From: Sulfurospirillum sp. UBA6810
Lineage (GTDB): Bacteria > Campylobacterota > Campylobacteria > Campylobacterales > Sulfurospirillaceae
Assembly: GCA_002469305.1 (NCBI GenBank)
Contig: DKEY01000168.1
Span: 1 to 5,961, forward strand
Direction: 5' to 3'
Length of the DNA: 5,961 bases
Below the pieces are notes generated by a model. The model saw nothing but the letters and a program-made list of their open reading frames with translations, was not told where the DNA came from and ran no database searches. A program made the position numbers and the translations under genes. Positions 1 to 5,803 of the stretch are shown in pieces (positions within the stretch are counted from its first letter, which is position 1; every line of letters starts with the position of its first letter).

Positions 1-105
1 TTGAAAGTTTTTTTGTCACAGAGAGGACTTGTGCTTGCGTATAAAAAGTTGGGTTTTGAACTAACTTTTCATACTTATAAAACTCATAAGAGAATGAAAG
101 TATAA
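1..105 (+). CDS. 3' end of a possible GNAT-family acetyltransferase (partial)
   Basis: An open frame enters from the left edge and stops at TAA 103-105, giving 34 residues. The tail contains AYKKLGFEL followed by FHTYKTHKRM. A 'Y-x-K-x-GF' turn followed by a beta strand with an aromatic/His pattern is typical of the C-terminus of GNAT N-acetyltransferases, where the tyrosine lies near the CoA site. The family call is inferred from this short tail only. The acetyl-CoA loop (Q/RxxGxG/A) would lie outside the window, so neither substrate nor subfamily can be given. The gene converges on dnaB, whose stop is 69 bp away on the other strand. A chance open frame of this length is possible, but the motif and the hairpin just after the stop favour a real gene end. 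Confidence 0.45.
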   Translation: MKVFLSQRGLVLAYKKLGFELTFHTYKTHKRMKV

Positions 106-111
106 AAAGAC

Positions 112-148
112 AAAAGAGAGCTATCAAAGAAAAAAGCAACTCTCTTTT
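112..148. terminator. Candidate bidirectional hairpin terminator between convergent genes
   Basis: AAAAGAGAG at 112-120 is perfectly complementary to CTCTCTTTT at 140-148, with a 19-nt A-rich loop between them. The element lies 6 bp after the stop of the plus-strand partial gene and 26 bp after the dnaB stop on the minus strand. Each strand ends its stem with a run of four T, so it could serve both convergent genes. The stem is short and the loop long, so this is a plausible but not strong intrinsic terminator. Confidence 0.45.
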
Positions 149-174
149 ATTGAGAAAAAGGGGAACAGTTTCCA

Positions 175-1602
175 TCAAAATGATGGGATATCTATTTTCC
201 CCTCTCTTGCATCCATGTTTGAGTCATTGTAAACTATCTCTACAGGAATACCTCCTGCATCAACAAATCTTGTACAAGCTTTTTGAAAAACAAGGTTTGC
301 CACACCAACAGGACCATTTCTGTTTTTGCCTATAATGACTTCCGCATTTTCTTCAGGTTTATCAAAAAAGTTACTCTTGTACTCTTTGCCCTCTGTTCTG
401 GCTTTTTGTTCTTTCTCTTTCTCTTCTCGCATACGATAAACATCATCACGATAAACAAACATAATCATATCTGCATCTTGTTCTATCGCGCCAGACTCTC
501 TTAAGTCACTAAGCATCGGTCTTTTATCACTTCTACTCTCCAAACCGCGGTTTAGCTGAGAGAGTGCGATGATAGGGATACTCAACTCACGAGCGAGGAG
601 TTTCAACCCTCTACTGATATCACTCACTTCTAAGTGTCTATCTCTATTTCCGCTTGAACTCATAAGCTGCAAGTAGTCAATCACACACAAAGATATCTCA
701 GGATGTTGGCTTTTGAGTTTTCTAAGCTTCGCTCTTACATTGTGGATATTGACATTTCCATTATCATCAACAAAAAACTTTTTTTCCCCCATAGTACTAG
801 CAGCAGCATTTAACCTACTCCACTCATCATCAGTCATATTTCCTACTTTGAGTTTTTGCAAAGGGATAGAGGTCTTTGCACTAAGCATCCTTAACATCAA
901 CTGTTCAGCTGGCATTTCAAGAGAAAATATCGCAACACCTTTGTTATCATCAAGCGCTTTTTGAGCCAAGTTAAGACAAAATGCGGTTTTTCCCATCGCT
1001 GGTCTTGCCGCAACGATAATCAAATCTCCAGCTCCAAAACCAGTTGTAAGTCTATTTATCTCAGAAAACCCACTATCAAGTCCTACAACTCCAGAGTTTC
1101 CTCTTTTTTTCATCTCCAAGATATGCTCTATGGTTGCATGAGTCATCTCAGGAGATTCACGAAACTCTTTGCTGCCACTATCTGCTGTTATCTGATAGAG
1201 TTTTTGCTGCACCAAATCCACTACTTCATTTGATGGCAAATCCTTATCCACAGCTACTTCTTTTATATCAGCTGTAAGTTTTATCAAATCTCGCTTGATT
1301 GACTTTTCACGTATCTCTTCGATATAAGCTTTAACCGATGGTAGTGGATTTGTCGAGAGGATTTCAAGCATAGCTTCCTCATCAAACCTACCACTTTGGT
1401 TCAGCTTCTTTTTTATAAACTCTTCATCTATCGGTAAGTCATCACGTTCACACTCTTCCATCGCTTCAAATATATACTTATGCGATGGTAGATAAAAATC
1501 TTTAGCTTTTACAACAGCAGCCACATCTTCATAACTAGATGGATTAAAAAGAATAGAGCTTAAAACAGAGCGTTCTATGTTTATATTGTGTAGATTATCC
1601 AT
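175..1602 (-). CDS. dnaB: Replicative DNA helicase DnaB
   Basis: DnaB is the hexameric 5'-3' helicase that unwinds DNA at the replication fork and recruits primase. The 475-residue product has the usual two parts. An N-terminal helical domain (about 8-105) begins IERSVLSSIL. A RecA-like motor (about 170-450) carries Walker A ARPAMGKT (199-206, Lys205), the catalytic Glu in FSLEM (Glu229), Walker B VIDYLQL (Asp309), SQLNRGLE (348-355), and the GKNRNGP hairpin (425-431) whose Lys426/Arg428 fit the trans-acting finger. Between the conserved FVYRDDVY (382-389) and the GKNRNG hairpin there is a charged insertion of roughly 20-25 residues rich in Lys/Glu. After RFVD (445-448), where the E. coli protein nearly ends, about 27 more residues follow. 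Such additions are known in epsilonproteobacterial DnaB. ATG 1600-1602 overlaps the end of ispG by 8 bp, and the upstream AAAAGAG is only a weak ribosome binding site, so translation is probably coupled. No inteins or breaks were seen. Confidence 0.97.
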   Translation of the reverse strand: MDNLHNINIERSVLSSILFNPSSYEDVAAVVKAKDFYLPSHKYIFEAMEECERDDLPIDEEFIKKKLNQSGRFDEEAMLEILSTNPLPSVKAYIEEIREKSIKRDLIKLTADIKEVAVDKDLPSNEVVDLVQQKLYQITADSGSKEFRESPEMTHATIEHILEMKKRGNSGVVGLDSGFSEINRLTTGFGAGDLIIVAARPAMGKTAFCLNLAQKALDDNKGVAIFSLEMPAEQLMLRMLSAKTSIPLQKLKVGNMTDDEWSRLNAAASTMGEKKFFVDDNGNVNIHNVRAKLRKLKSQHPEISLCVIDYLQLMSSSGNRDRHLEVSDISRGLKLLARELSIPIIALSQLNRGLESRSDKRPMLSDLRESGAIEQDADMIMFVYRDDVYRMREEKEKEQKARTEGKEYKSNFFDKPEENAEVIIGKNRNGPVGVANLVFQKACTRFVDAGGIPVEIVYNDSNMDAREGKIDIPSF

Positions 1603-2665
1603 TGTTTTGCATCTCTTTTGCTGCTTTTTCTACTTCTTCTAAAAATCTCTCAACCAACTCTTCTTCTTTGAGTTTTGCTACTATCTCTCCACTTCTCATA
1701 ACAAGCCCTTGCCCCTTTCCATAAGCGATAGCAACATCAGCGTGTTTTGCTTCTCCTATGGCATTGACTACACAACCCATGACAGAGATATTGAGAGGTG
1801 CTTTTATATGCTTTGTTCGCTCTTCTACCTGAGCTACCGCTTTTACCAAATCAGCCTCGATGCGTCCACATGTAGGGCATGAGATGATGTTAACACCACC
1901 TTTTGCAACACCACTATCTTTTAAAATAGCACGGGCAACATTTATCTCTTCCTCAAGCTCTCCTGTGATAGAAACTCTCATCGTATCACCAATACCTTCA
2001 AGCAAAAGTGTCCCAAGAGCTATGGAAGATTTGACAGTGGAGTGAAACAGTGTTCCAGCTTCAGTAACACCTAAATGAAAAGGATGAGAAGTGAGAGGAC
2101 GTAACATACGATACGCTTCAACAGTCCGTTCAACATCGCTTGCTTTTAATGAGACTTTTAAGTTTGTAAAACCTAAATCCTCAAGGTATTTGATGTTATA
2201 AAGTGCTGATTCAACCATCCCTTTTGAAGTTGGTCCATACTTTGTATCAAACTCTTTTTCCAAACTTCCAGAGTTCACACCTATGCGTATTGGGATATTG
2301 CGTTCACTACAAGCTTTTACGACCTCTTTTACTCTGCTTTTTTCGCCGATATTACCTGGATTTATGCGGATACAATCCACAACTTGTGCAGCGATGAGAG
2401 CTAAGCGGTAGTTAAAGTGGATGTCAGCGACAAGGGGAAGTTTTATCTGCTCTTTTATAGATTTGAGCGCGTGTGCATCTTCATAATCAGGAACGGCAAC
2501 ACGCACGATATCACACCCTGCAAAATGAAGCCTTCTTATCTGTTCAACCGTAGATGCAACATCATGCGTCTTTGAAAATGTCATAGATTGTACTGGGATA
2601 TCAGCATCTCCACCGATAGGAACATTACCAACATATATCTTGTTTGTAGGGTATCTTTGTATCAT
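1595..2665 (-). CDS. ispG: 4-hydroxy-3-methylbut-2-enyl diphosphate synthase IspG (GcpE)
   Basis: IspG converts 2-C-methyl-D-erythritol 2,4-cyclodiphosphate to HMBPP, the penultimate step of the cytosolic MEP isoprenoid pathway, using a [4Fe-4S] cluster. The 356-residue product is full length. A TIM-barrel part (about 1-245) contains IYVGNVPIGG, VADIHFNYRLAL and RINPGNIG (100-107). A C-terminal cluster domain contains ISCPTCGR with Cys263 and Cys266, then VMGCVVNAIGEA with Cys298 and Glu305. These are the three cysteines and one glutamate expected as cluster ligands, with the same spacing as Cys270, Cys273, Cys305 and Glu312 of the E. coli enzyme. ATG 2663-2665 gives the expected N-terminus; a weak GGAT lies about 8 nt upstream. 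The stop overlaps the dnaB start. The likely promoter is 180 bp upstream (TATAAT at 2846-2851), with a foldable element in the leader. A second, poorer -10-like TATAAG lies at 2682-2687, close to the start. Confidence 0.97.
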   Translation of the reverse strand: MIQRYPTNKIYVGNVPIGGDADIPVQSMTFSKTHDVASTVEQIRRLHFAGCDIVRVAVPDYEDAHALKSIKEQIKLPLVADIHFNYRLALIAAQVVDCIRINPGNIGEKSRVKEVVKACSERNIPIRIGVNSGSLEKEFDTKYGPTSKGMVESALYNIKYLEDLGFTNLKVSLKASDVERTVEAYRMLRPLTSHPFHLGVTEAGTLFHSTVKSSIALGTLLLEGIGDTMRVSITGELEEEINVARAILKDSGVAKGGVNIISCPTCGRIEADLVKAVAQVEERTKHIKAPLNISVMGCVVNAIGEAKHADVAIAYGKGQGLVMRSGEIVAKLKEEELVERFLEEVEKAAKEMQNNG

Positions 2666-2700
2666 TTAACTATCCATTTTACTTATATAAAAATTTTTAA

Positions 2701-2810
2701 ATAAGCTTTTTACGGGTTATGGCTCTGTAAAAAAATCAGGAAGATTTTTCAGAGTCATCCCTCGGAAAAATTACAAGGATGTAATTTTGAGAATGATGTA
2801 AAAAGTTTAT
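2701..2810. repeat. 110-bp foldable element, three-way-junction-like (possible dispersed repeat or structured RNA)
   Basis: The priA-ispG gap holds nested inverted repeats. The outer arms at 2701-2713 and 2798-2810 pair over 13 positions with one G-T mismatch. Inside, 2714-2761 folds as one long hairpin: GGG/CCC at the base (a 2-nt bulge follows), ATGGCTCTG (2719-2727) with CAGAGTCAT (2750-2758), a 3-nt bulge, then AAAAATC (2731-2737) with GATTTTT (2743-2749) around a 5-nt loop. A second hairpin is a perfect 8-bp stem, AAAATTAC (2767-2774) with GTAATTTT (2781-2788), loop AAGGAT. All this is read directly from the sequence. Its role is inference: a mobile palindromic repeat, the 5' leader of ispG, or an RNA gene. 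Flanking it are two perfect palindromes, 2688-2699 (TAAAAATTTTTA) and 2814-2826 (CATAAATTTTATG). I do not recognise a known riboswitch or RNA family. Confidence 0.6.
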
Positions 2811-2845
2811 GAACATAAATTTTATGGTTTATTTTGTAACAAGAG

Positions 2846-2851
2846 ATTATA
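2846..2851 (-). promoter_or_regulatory. Probable sigma-70 promoter -10 box for ispG-dnaB
   Basis: The minus strand reads CTTTTTTTGTATAAT just downstream of the priA stop: a perfect TATAAT preceded by a T-tract ending in TG. Campylobacterota housekeeping promoters are known for a strong -10, a T-rich stretch with TG upstream, and no conserved -35; no -35 is visible here. Transcription would begin near 2838-2840, leaving a leader of about 175 nt before the ispG ATG that includes the foldable element. This is the best promoter candidate in the window, though AT-rich sequence makes chance matches common. Confidence 0.55.
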
Positions 2852-2862
2852 CAAAAAAAGAT

Positions 2863-4698
2863 TTAAGAGAAGGATAAAGGATCTACGTCTATCTCCACTG
2901 GGAATTTTTTAGCACTGTGTGCAAACTGCAAAAGTGCTTTTATATCGTTTGAACGAAGAAGCATATTGTATCTGTATTTGCCTGCGATTTTTTCTACATC
3001 TGCTTTTCCATAACCCACAACTTCAAGGGTTGGAAACTTACATGTAAGCTTTTTTATCTCATCCATAATAGCACTTGCCCTCTCATCTTTTTTGTGTGCA
3101 ACTAAAACTTTTACTAGCTTTTTAAAAGGAGGATATAACTCCTCTCTAAATGCCAACTCTTCACGTAAAAATATTTCATAATTGTTGATATATTTGCTCC
3201 AAAGCTCACTGTTTTTACTTTGGATATAAACTTCGCCTTTGCCACTGCGCCCTGAACGTCCTGCTATTTGGATGATGAGAGAAAGCGCGCGTTCACGCGA
3301 GCGAAAATCTGGGATATTGAGGATAGTATCGATACCCATAACGATACTTAAACCTACATTGTGATAGTCATGTCCTTTGGCAAGCATCTGCGTGCCAACT
3401 AAGATATCTATACTGTTGTCATTAAATCTTTTGAGTTTGTCTTTAAGCTTATTTGCCGTTGTTATTTCATCTCTATCAAATTTTTCTATCACTGCATTAG
3501 GAAAGGCTTCTTTTAGTCGTAAAACTACTTCGGCTGTTCCTATTCTTTTAGCTACGATGTCTTCACATCCACACTCAGGACAAACCTGTGGGATACGTTG
3601 TGTATAGTTGCAGTAGTGACATACAAGAGCATTTTTTGCACTGTGTAAACTCATACCCACAGAACAAAAAGGACAAAGGACATTTTGTCCACAATCACGA
3701 CAAGCGATATACTTAAAGTTTGCACGTGTTGGTAAAAAAACAACTATCTGCTTTTTTTGCTCAAGATACGTATAAATCTTAGAAAACAGTGCCTCACTCA
3801 GTTCATTGTGTGCATCTTCATAGGTTATCTTTTTTGAGCTTTTATGAAATGTCTCATCAAGTCTAAAGTAGGGAGTATTTTTAAAACTACTTGCAGAGGG
3901 GGTTGCACTGCCTAAAATCAACTTTGCAGAGTATTTTTTAGCTACTAAATGTGCTAAATCTTTGGCATTGTAGCGTGGACGAGAGTTTGACTTGTAGCTA
4001 TCATCATGCTCTTCATCTACTACGATAAGTCCAACATCACTTAGGGGTAAAAAAAGAGCTGAACGCGTACCAGCGATGATACGAACTTTTCCCTCTTCTA
4101 TCTCTTCTATGACACTCTCTTTTGCTTTTTTGGTGATTTTAGAGTGCCAGATGGCAACAAGTGAACCAAAGTGAGACTTGAGTCTTTTTTTCATCTGTGG
4201 AGTCAAACCGATTTCAGGCATCAAAAGAAGTGCGCTTTTGCCACCATTTAGACACTCTTGCATCGCTTTTATATAGACTTCTGTTTTTCCACTTCCTGTA
4301 TCACCAAATAAAAGAGTTTTTTCATGAGTATTTATAAACTCTAAGGCTTTTGTCTGTTTGGCTGAGAGTTCAACTGCTAAGCTAACATTTTTTGAAGCCT
4401 CTTTTTTTCTTACATGTAAAGGTGTAAAAAGGCCAAGTGCTTCACCAAGTGAACAGATATAGTACTCTGAAATAAATTTGGCAATCTCAAGGGTAGTATT
4501 TGAAAAATTTTGGGTTTTTACCTCTTGGATAAGTTCACATGTAAACTCTGGTTTCTCTACAGCTTTAAGTACCACACCCAAAGCCTCTTTTTTGTTAAGT
4601 GTAACTTGTACGATAGAACCTACATATAAACTTTTTTCACTCTCATAAGTAAGAGGTGAGAGAGGAGAATTTAGGAGTGAAACTAAGTAGTGCAGTAT
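2863..4698 (-). CDS. priA: Primosomal replication-restart helicase PriA, non-AUG start
   Basis: PriA binds stalled or recombination-made forks, unwinds 3'-5' and directs reloading of DnaB. Counting from TTG 4579-4581 (residue 1 of a 572-residue form), the domains in order are: the rest of the DNA-binding region; Walker A GDTGSGKT (93-100); the Walker B box DEEH (189-192); GSATPS (224-229); eight zinc-ligand cysteines in four CxxC pairs (294/297, 303/306, 321/324, 334/337); VGTQMLAKGHD (395-405); and QIAGRSGR (438-445). The frame is open upstream of that TTG and continues with family-like sequence: LHYLVSLLNSPLSPLTYES, then a basic/hydrophobic strand GSIVQV. This is the start of the 3'-end-binding domain, so the real start must be near 4698. 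No ATG, GTG or TTG exists there. ATA 4696-4698 (611 residues) or CTG 4693-4695 (610) follow a GGAG at good spacing. The length fits PriA of related bacteria, as I recall about 615-620 residues. It starts just after the pilin stop, suggesting cotranscription. Confidence 0.95.
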   Translation of the reverse strand: MLHYLVSLLNSPLSPLTYESEKSLYVGSIVQVTLNKKEALGVVLKAVEKPEFTCELIQEVKTQNFSNTTLEIAKFISEYYICSLGEALGLFTPLHVRKKEASKNVSLAVELSAKQTKALEFINTHEKTLLFGDTGSGKTEVYIKAMQECLNGGKSALLLMPEIGLTPQMKKRLKSHFGSLVAIWHSKITKKAKESVIEEIEEGKVRIIAGTRSALFLPLSDVGLIVVDEEHDDSYKSNSRPRYNAKDLAHLVAKKYSAKLILGSATPSASSFKNTPYFRLDETFHKSSKKITYEDAHNELSEALFSKIYTYLEQKKQIVVFLPTRANFKYIACRDCGQNVLCPFCSVGMSLHSAKNALVCHYCNYTQRIPQVCPECGCEDIVAKRIGTAEVVLRLKEAFPNAVIEKFDRDEITTANKLKDKLKRFNDNSIDILVGTQMLAKGHDYHNVGLSIVMGIDTILNIPDFRSRERALSLIIQIAGRSGRSGKGEVYIQSKNSELWSKYINNYEIFLREELAFREELYPPFKKLVKVLVAHKKDERASAIMDEIKKLTCKFPTLEVVGYGKADVEKIAGKYRYNMLLRSNDIKALLQFAHSAKKFPVEIDVDPLSFS

Positions 4699-4701
4699 AG
4701 A

Positions 4702-5199
4702 TTACTCCGCTAAATTTTGGCAATTTGTATCCGCGTGGTTACAATCAAAGGTACCAGTAGCAGGAGTATAGTTAAACTGAACATCAGTGCCATTAAGATT
4801 AAATTGGTAGATAATTGGATCTGCTGTATTGGCACTTGTTTTTCTCCAATTGCCGTCGCTATTACGTGCAGGAAGTGCATACTCTAAGATATTGCCATCA
4901 GCTCCACCAAAGAAAAGTGTAGTTGCTTGGGCTGCAGTCTGTGTTGTATTGCCCTCAAGTACTCTTGGGATAAATGGTGTTTGACCTTGAAGAAGTCTTT
5001 GTGACCTTACTAAAGCTATACCACTTCTGATAGCTGAGAGTTGAGACTTGCCTTTGACAAGTACAGCATCATCACGACTCGCTGCAAGTCTTGGGATAGC
5101 AACAGCTGCTAAGATACCAAGAACAACGATAACAAATATAAGTTCAACCATAGTAAAGGCTGGAGTAAATCCAGCCTTATAATTGAGCGTTTTTTTCAA
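4702..5199 (-). CDS. Type IV prepilin / type II secretion pseudopilin-like protein (second of a tandem pair)
   Basis: The 165-residue product is a class III-signal prepilin: a short basic leader, then FTMVELIFVIVVLGILAA, the hydrophobic helix that anchors pilin subunits in the inner membrane before assembly. The prepilin peptidase site is most likely Ala14/Phe15, which puts Glu19 at mature position +5. Ala instead of Gly at -1 is less usual but tolerated. The leader is 10 residues longer than in the neighbouring paralogue, and a second GFT (Gly10-Thr12) does not give a +5 Glu. The C-terminal region has two cysteines, Cys153 and Cys160, that could form the pilin D-region disulfide. The start is TTG 5197-5199, 4 nt after the upstream stop, with no clear Shine-Dalgarno; the next in-frame ATG (Met17) would destroy the leader, so the TTG is preferred. 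Expression is probably coupled to the upstream pilin. Whether it belongs to a pilus, a secretion system or a competence system cannot be told, as no assembly genes are in the window. Confidence 0.85.
   Translation of the reverse strand: MKKTLNYKAGFTPAFTMVELIFVIVVLGILAAVAIPRLAASRDDAVLVKGKSQLSAIRSGIALVRSQRLLQGQTPFIPRVLEGNTTQTAAQATTLFFGGADGNILEYALPARNSDGNWRKTSANTADPIIYQFNLNGTDVQFNYTPATGTFDCNHADTNCQNLAE
4705..4708 (-). promoter_or_regulatory. Ribosome binding site deciding the priA start
   Basis: The minus strand reads GCGGAGTAATCTATACTG across the end of the upstream pilin gene. GGAG lies inside its last codons, 6 nt before ATA (4696-4698) and 9 nt before CTG (4693-4695). Both spacings are workable. 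Its position supports initiation directly after the pilin stop instead of at the TTG 4581, which has no visible GGAG or AGGA at normal distance. A ribosome finishing the pilin could reinitiate here. Confidence 0.5.
5156..5178. repeat. Perfect 9-bp inverted repeat inside the pilin leader codons
   Basis: AAGGCTGGA (5156-5164) and TCCAGCCTT (5170-5178) are perfect complements around a 5-nt loop. In the mRNA this gives a GC-rich hairpin spanning codons 8-15 of the second pilin gene, just before the prepilin cleavage site. The codons spell KAGFTPAF, part of the extra leader residues missing from the neighbouring paralogue. It may affect ribosome passage at the start of the message, or be the scar of a small palindromic insertion; both are inferences. 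Confidence 0.7.
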
Positions 5200-5203
5200 G
5201 TAA

Positions 5204-5719
5204 TTACCAACTAACTCTGTTTCCTGCTAAAGGAACTGCAGAAGAAGTTACACCTAAACTGTCCATCATAGTTTGCACTATATCAGTATCTGCTTGATTA
5301 CCACTTGCATTATTATCAACTTCTACAACTAACCATGGTTGAAAATTCCAAGCATAGGCTGTAGGAATTGGATCAGCTTCTGTAACAGCTGCTGCTGCTA
5401 ATGCATTAGCAGAATTATTTGCATCAACAATTCTAAAAGTTATTGTATCATTTATATTGTCAGTGTAAACATATTCAACATCATTAGCCGTTTTAACCCA
5501 TCTATTAGTATCTATACTCATAGCTCCTGAAATACTAGCAACTCTTTGACCTTGAAACCAAGAAGGCACTGCATTAATAACTGTTCCTATATCAGTTTTA
5601 AGTGCTGCTGCTGTAGCATCATCTCTTGTTGCTGCAAGTCTAGGAACCGCAACTGCTGCTAAGATACCTAGTATAACGATCACGAAGATCAACTCGATCA
5701 TAGTAAAACCTTTTTTCAT
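5204..5719 (-). CDS. Type IV prepilin / type II secretion pseudopilin-like protein (first of a tandem pair)
   Basis: The 171-residue product has a textbook prepilin leader: MKKG, cleavage after Gly4, methylatable Phe5, and Glu9 at mature +5. It continues through FTMIELIFVIVILGILAAVAVPRLAATRDDA, a membrane-spanning hydrophobic helix. The remaining 135 residues are polar, with Trp and Asn/Asp-rich stretches and no cysteine, so there is no D-region disulfide. It lacks an obvious GspG-type calcium loop, so the specific machine is unknown. ATG 5717-5719 is backed by AAGGAG 6 nt upstream. The first 35 residues closely match the following gene, with only the leader differing, while the C-terminal domains are unlike each other. 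This is the usual pattern for duplicated pilin genes that diverged in the exposed domain. It is the first gene of the pilin-pilin-priA run. Confidence 0.88.
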   Translation of the reverse strand: MKKGFTMIELIFVIVILGILAAVAVPRLAATRDDATAAALKTDIGTVINAVPSWFQGQRVASISGAMSIDTNRWVKTANDVEYVYTDNINDTITFRIVDANNSANALAAAAVTEADPIPTAYAWNFQPWLVVEVDNNASGNQADTDIVQTMMDSLGVTSSAVPLAGNRVSW

Positions 5720-5725
5720 GGTTTA

Positions 5726-5731
5726 CTCCTT
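5726..5731 (-). promoter_or_regulatory. Strong ribosome binding site of the first pilin gene
   Basis: The minus strand reads AAGGAG, 6 nt before ATG 5717-5719. It is the only full AAGGAG Shine-Dalgarno in front of a gene in the window. This contrasts with the weak or absent sites of the second pilin, ispG and dnaB, and fits a highly expressed structural subunit leading a coupled operon. Confidence 0.75.
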
Positions 5732-5774
5732 TTTGTGTGAATTTAGCTGATACACTTATCAACTTTAAGTCTAA

Positions 5775-5780
5775 ATTGTA
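5775..5780 (-). promoter_or_regulatory. Weak candidate promoter -10 box upstream of the pilin genes
   Basis: TACAAT on the minus strand lies 55 bp before the pilin ATG and 24 bp after the stop of the upstream gene. There is no recognisable -35, and no sigma-54 (GG...GC) or sigma-28 signature was found. Just downstream, near the expected start of transcription, is an interrupted palindrome ACTTA/TAAGT (5754-5758 and 5766-5770, 7-nt spacer) that could be an operator. Both are suggestive only. No terminator separates this point from the gene to the right, so the pilins might also be read from further upstream. Confidence 0.3.
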
Positions 5781-5803
5781 GTCCAATAAGATTAAAGCTT
5801 TGC

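Noticed and set aside
2767..2788. The 8-bp hairpin as an intrinsic terminator for priA
   Set aside because: The stem is AT-rich, and on the minus strand its T-run is mostly part of the stem and is followed by CCGAG, not a clean T-tract. It fits better as one arm of the larger element.
150..3607. Several plus-strand open frames of 60-90 codons inside dnaB, ispG and priA (for example 283-504, 961-1233, 2203-2397, 3377-3607)
   Set aside because: Each lies wholly or mostly opposite a well-identified minus-strand gene and has low-complexity, Ser/Leu/Phe-rich translations with no recognisable motif or ribosome binding site.
4579..4581. TTG as the start of priA
   Set aside because: It would remove 39 residues that look like the conserved PriA N-terminus, and it lacks a ribosome binding site. 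The frame is open upstream to the pilin stop with a GGAG in the right place.
2863..5199. A pilin-PriA fusion made by readthrough of TAA 4702-4704
   Set aside because: The two genes share a frame with a single TAA between them, but both products are complete families on either side of it. A membrane-anchored pilin fused to a helicase makes no functional sense, and a ribosome binding site precedes the second gene.
5754..5770. ACTTA/TAAGT interrupted palindrome as a defined operator
   Set aside because: The arms are only 5 bp in AT-rich sequence and match no regulator site I recognise. It is mentioned with the promoter but not claimed as a feature.
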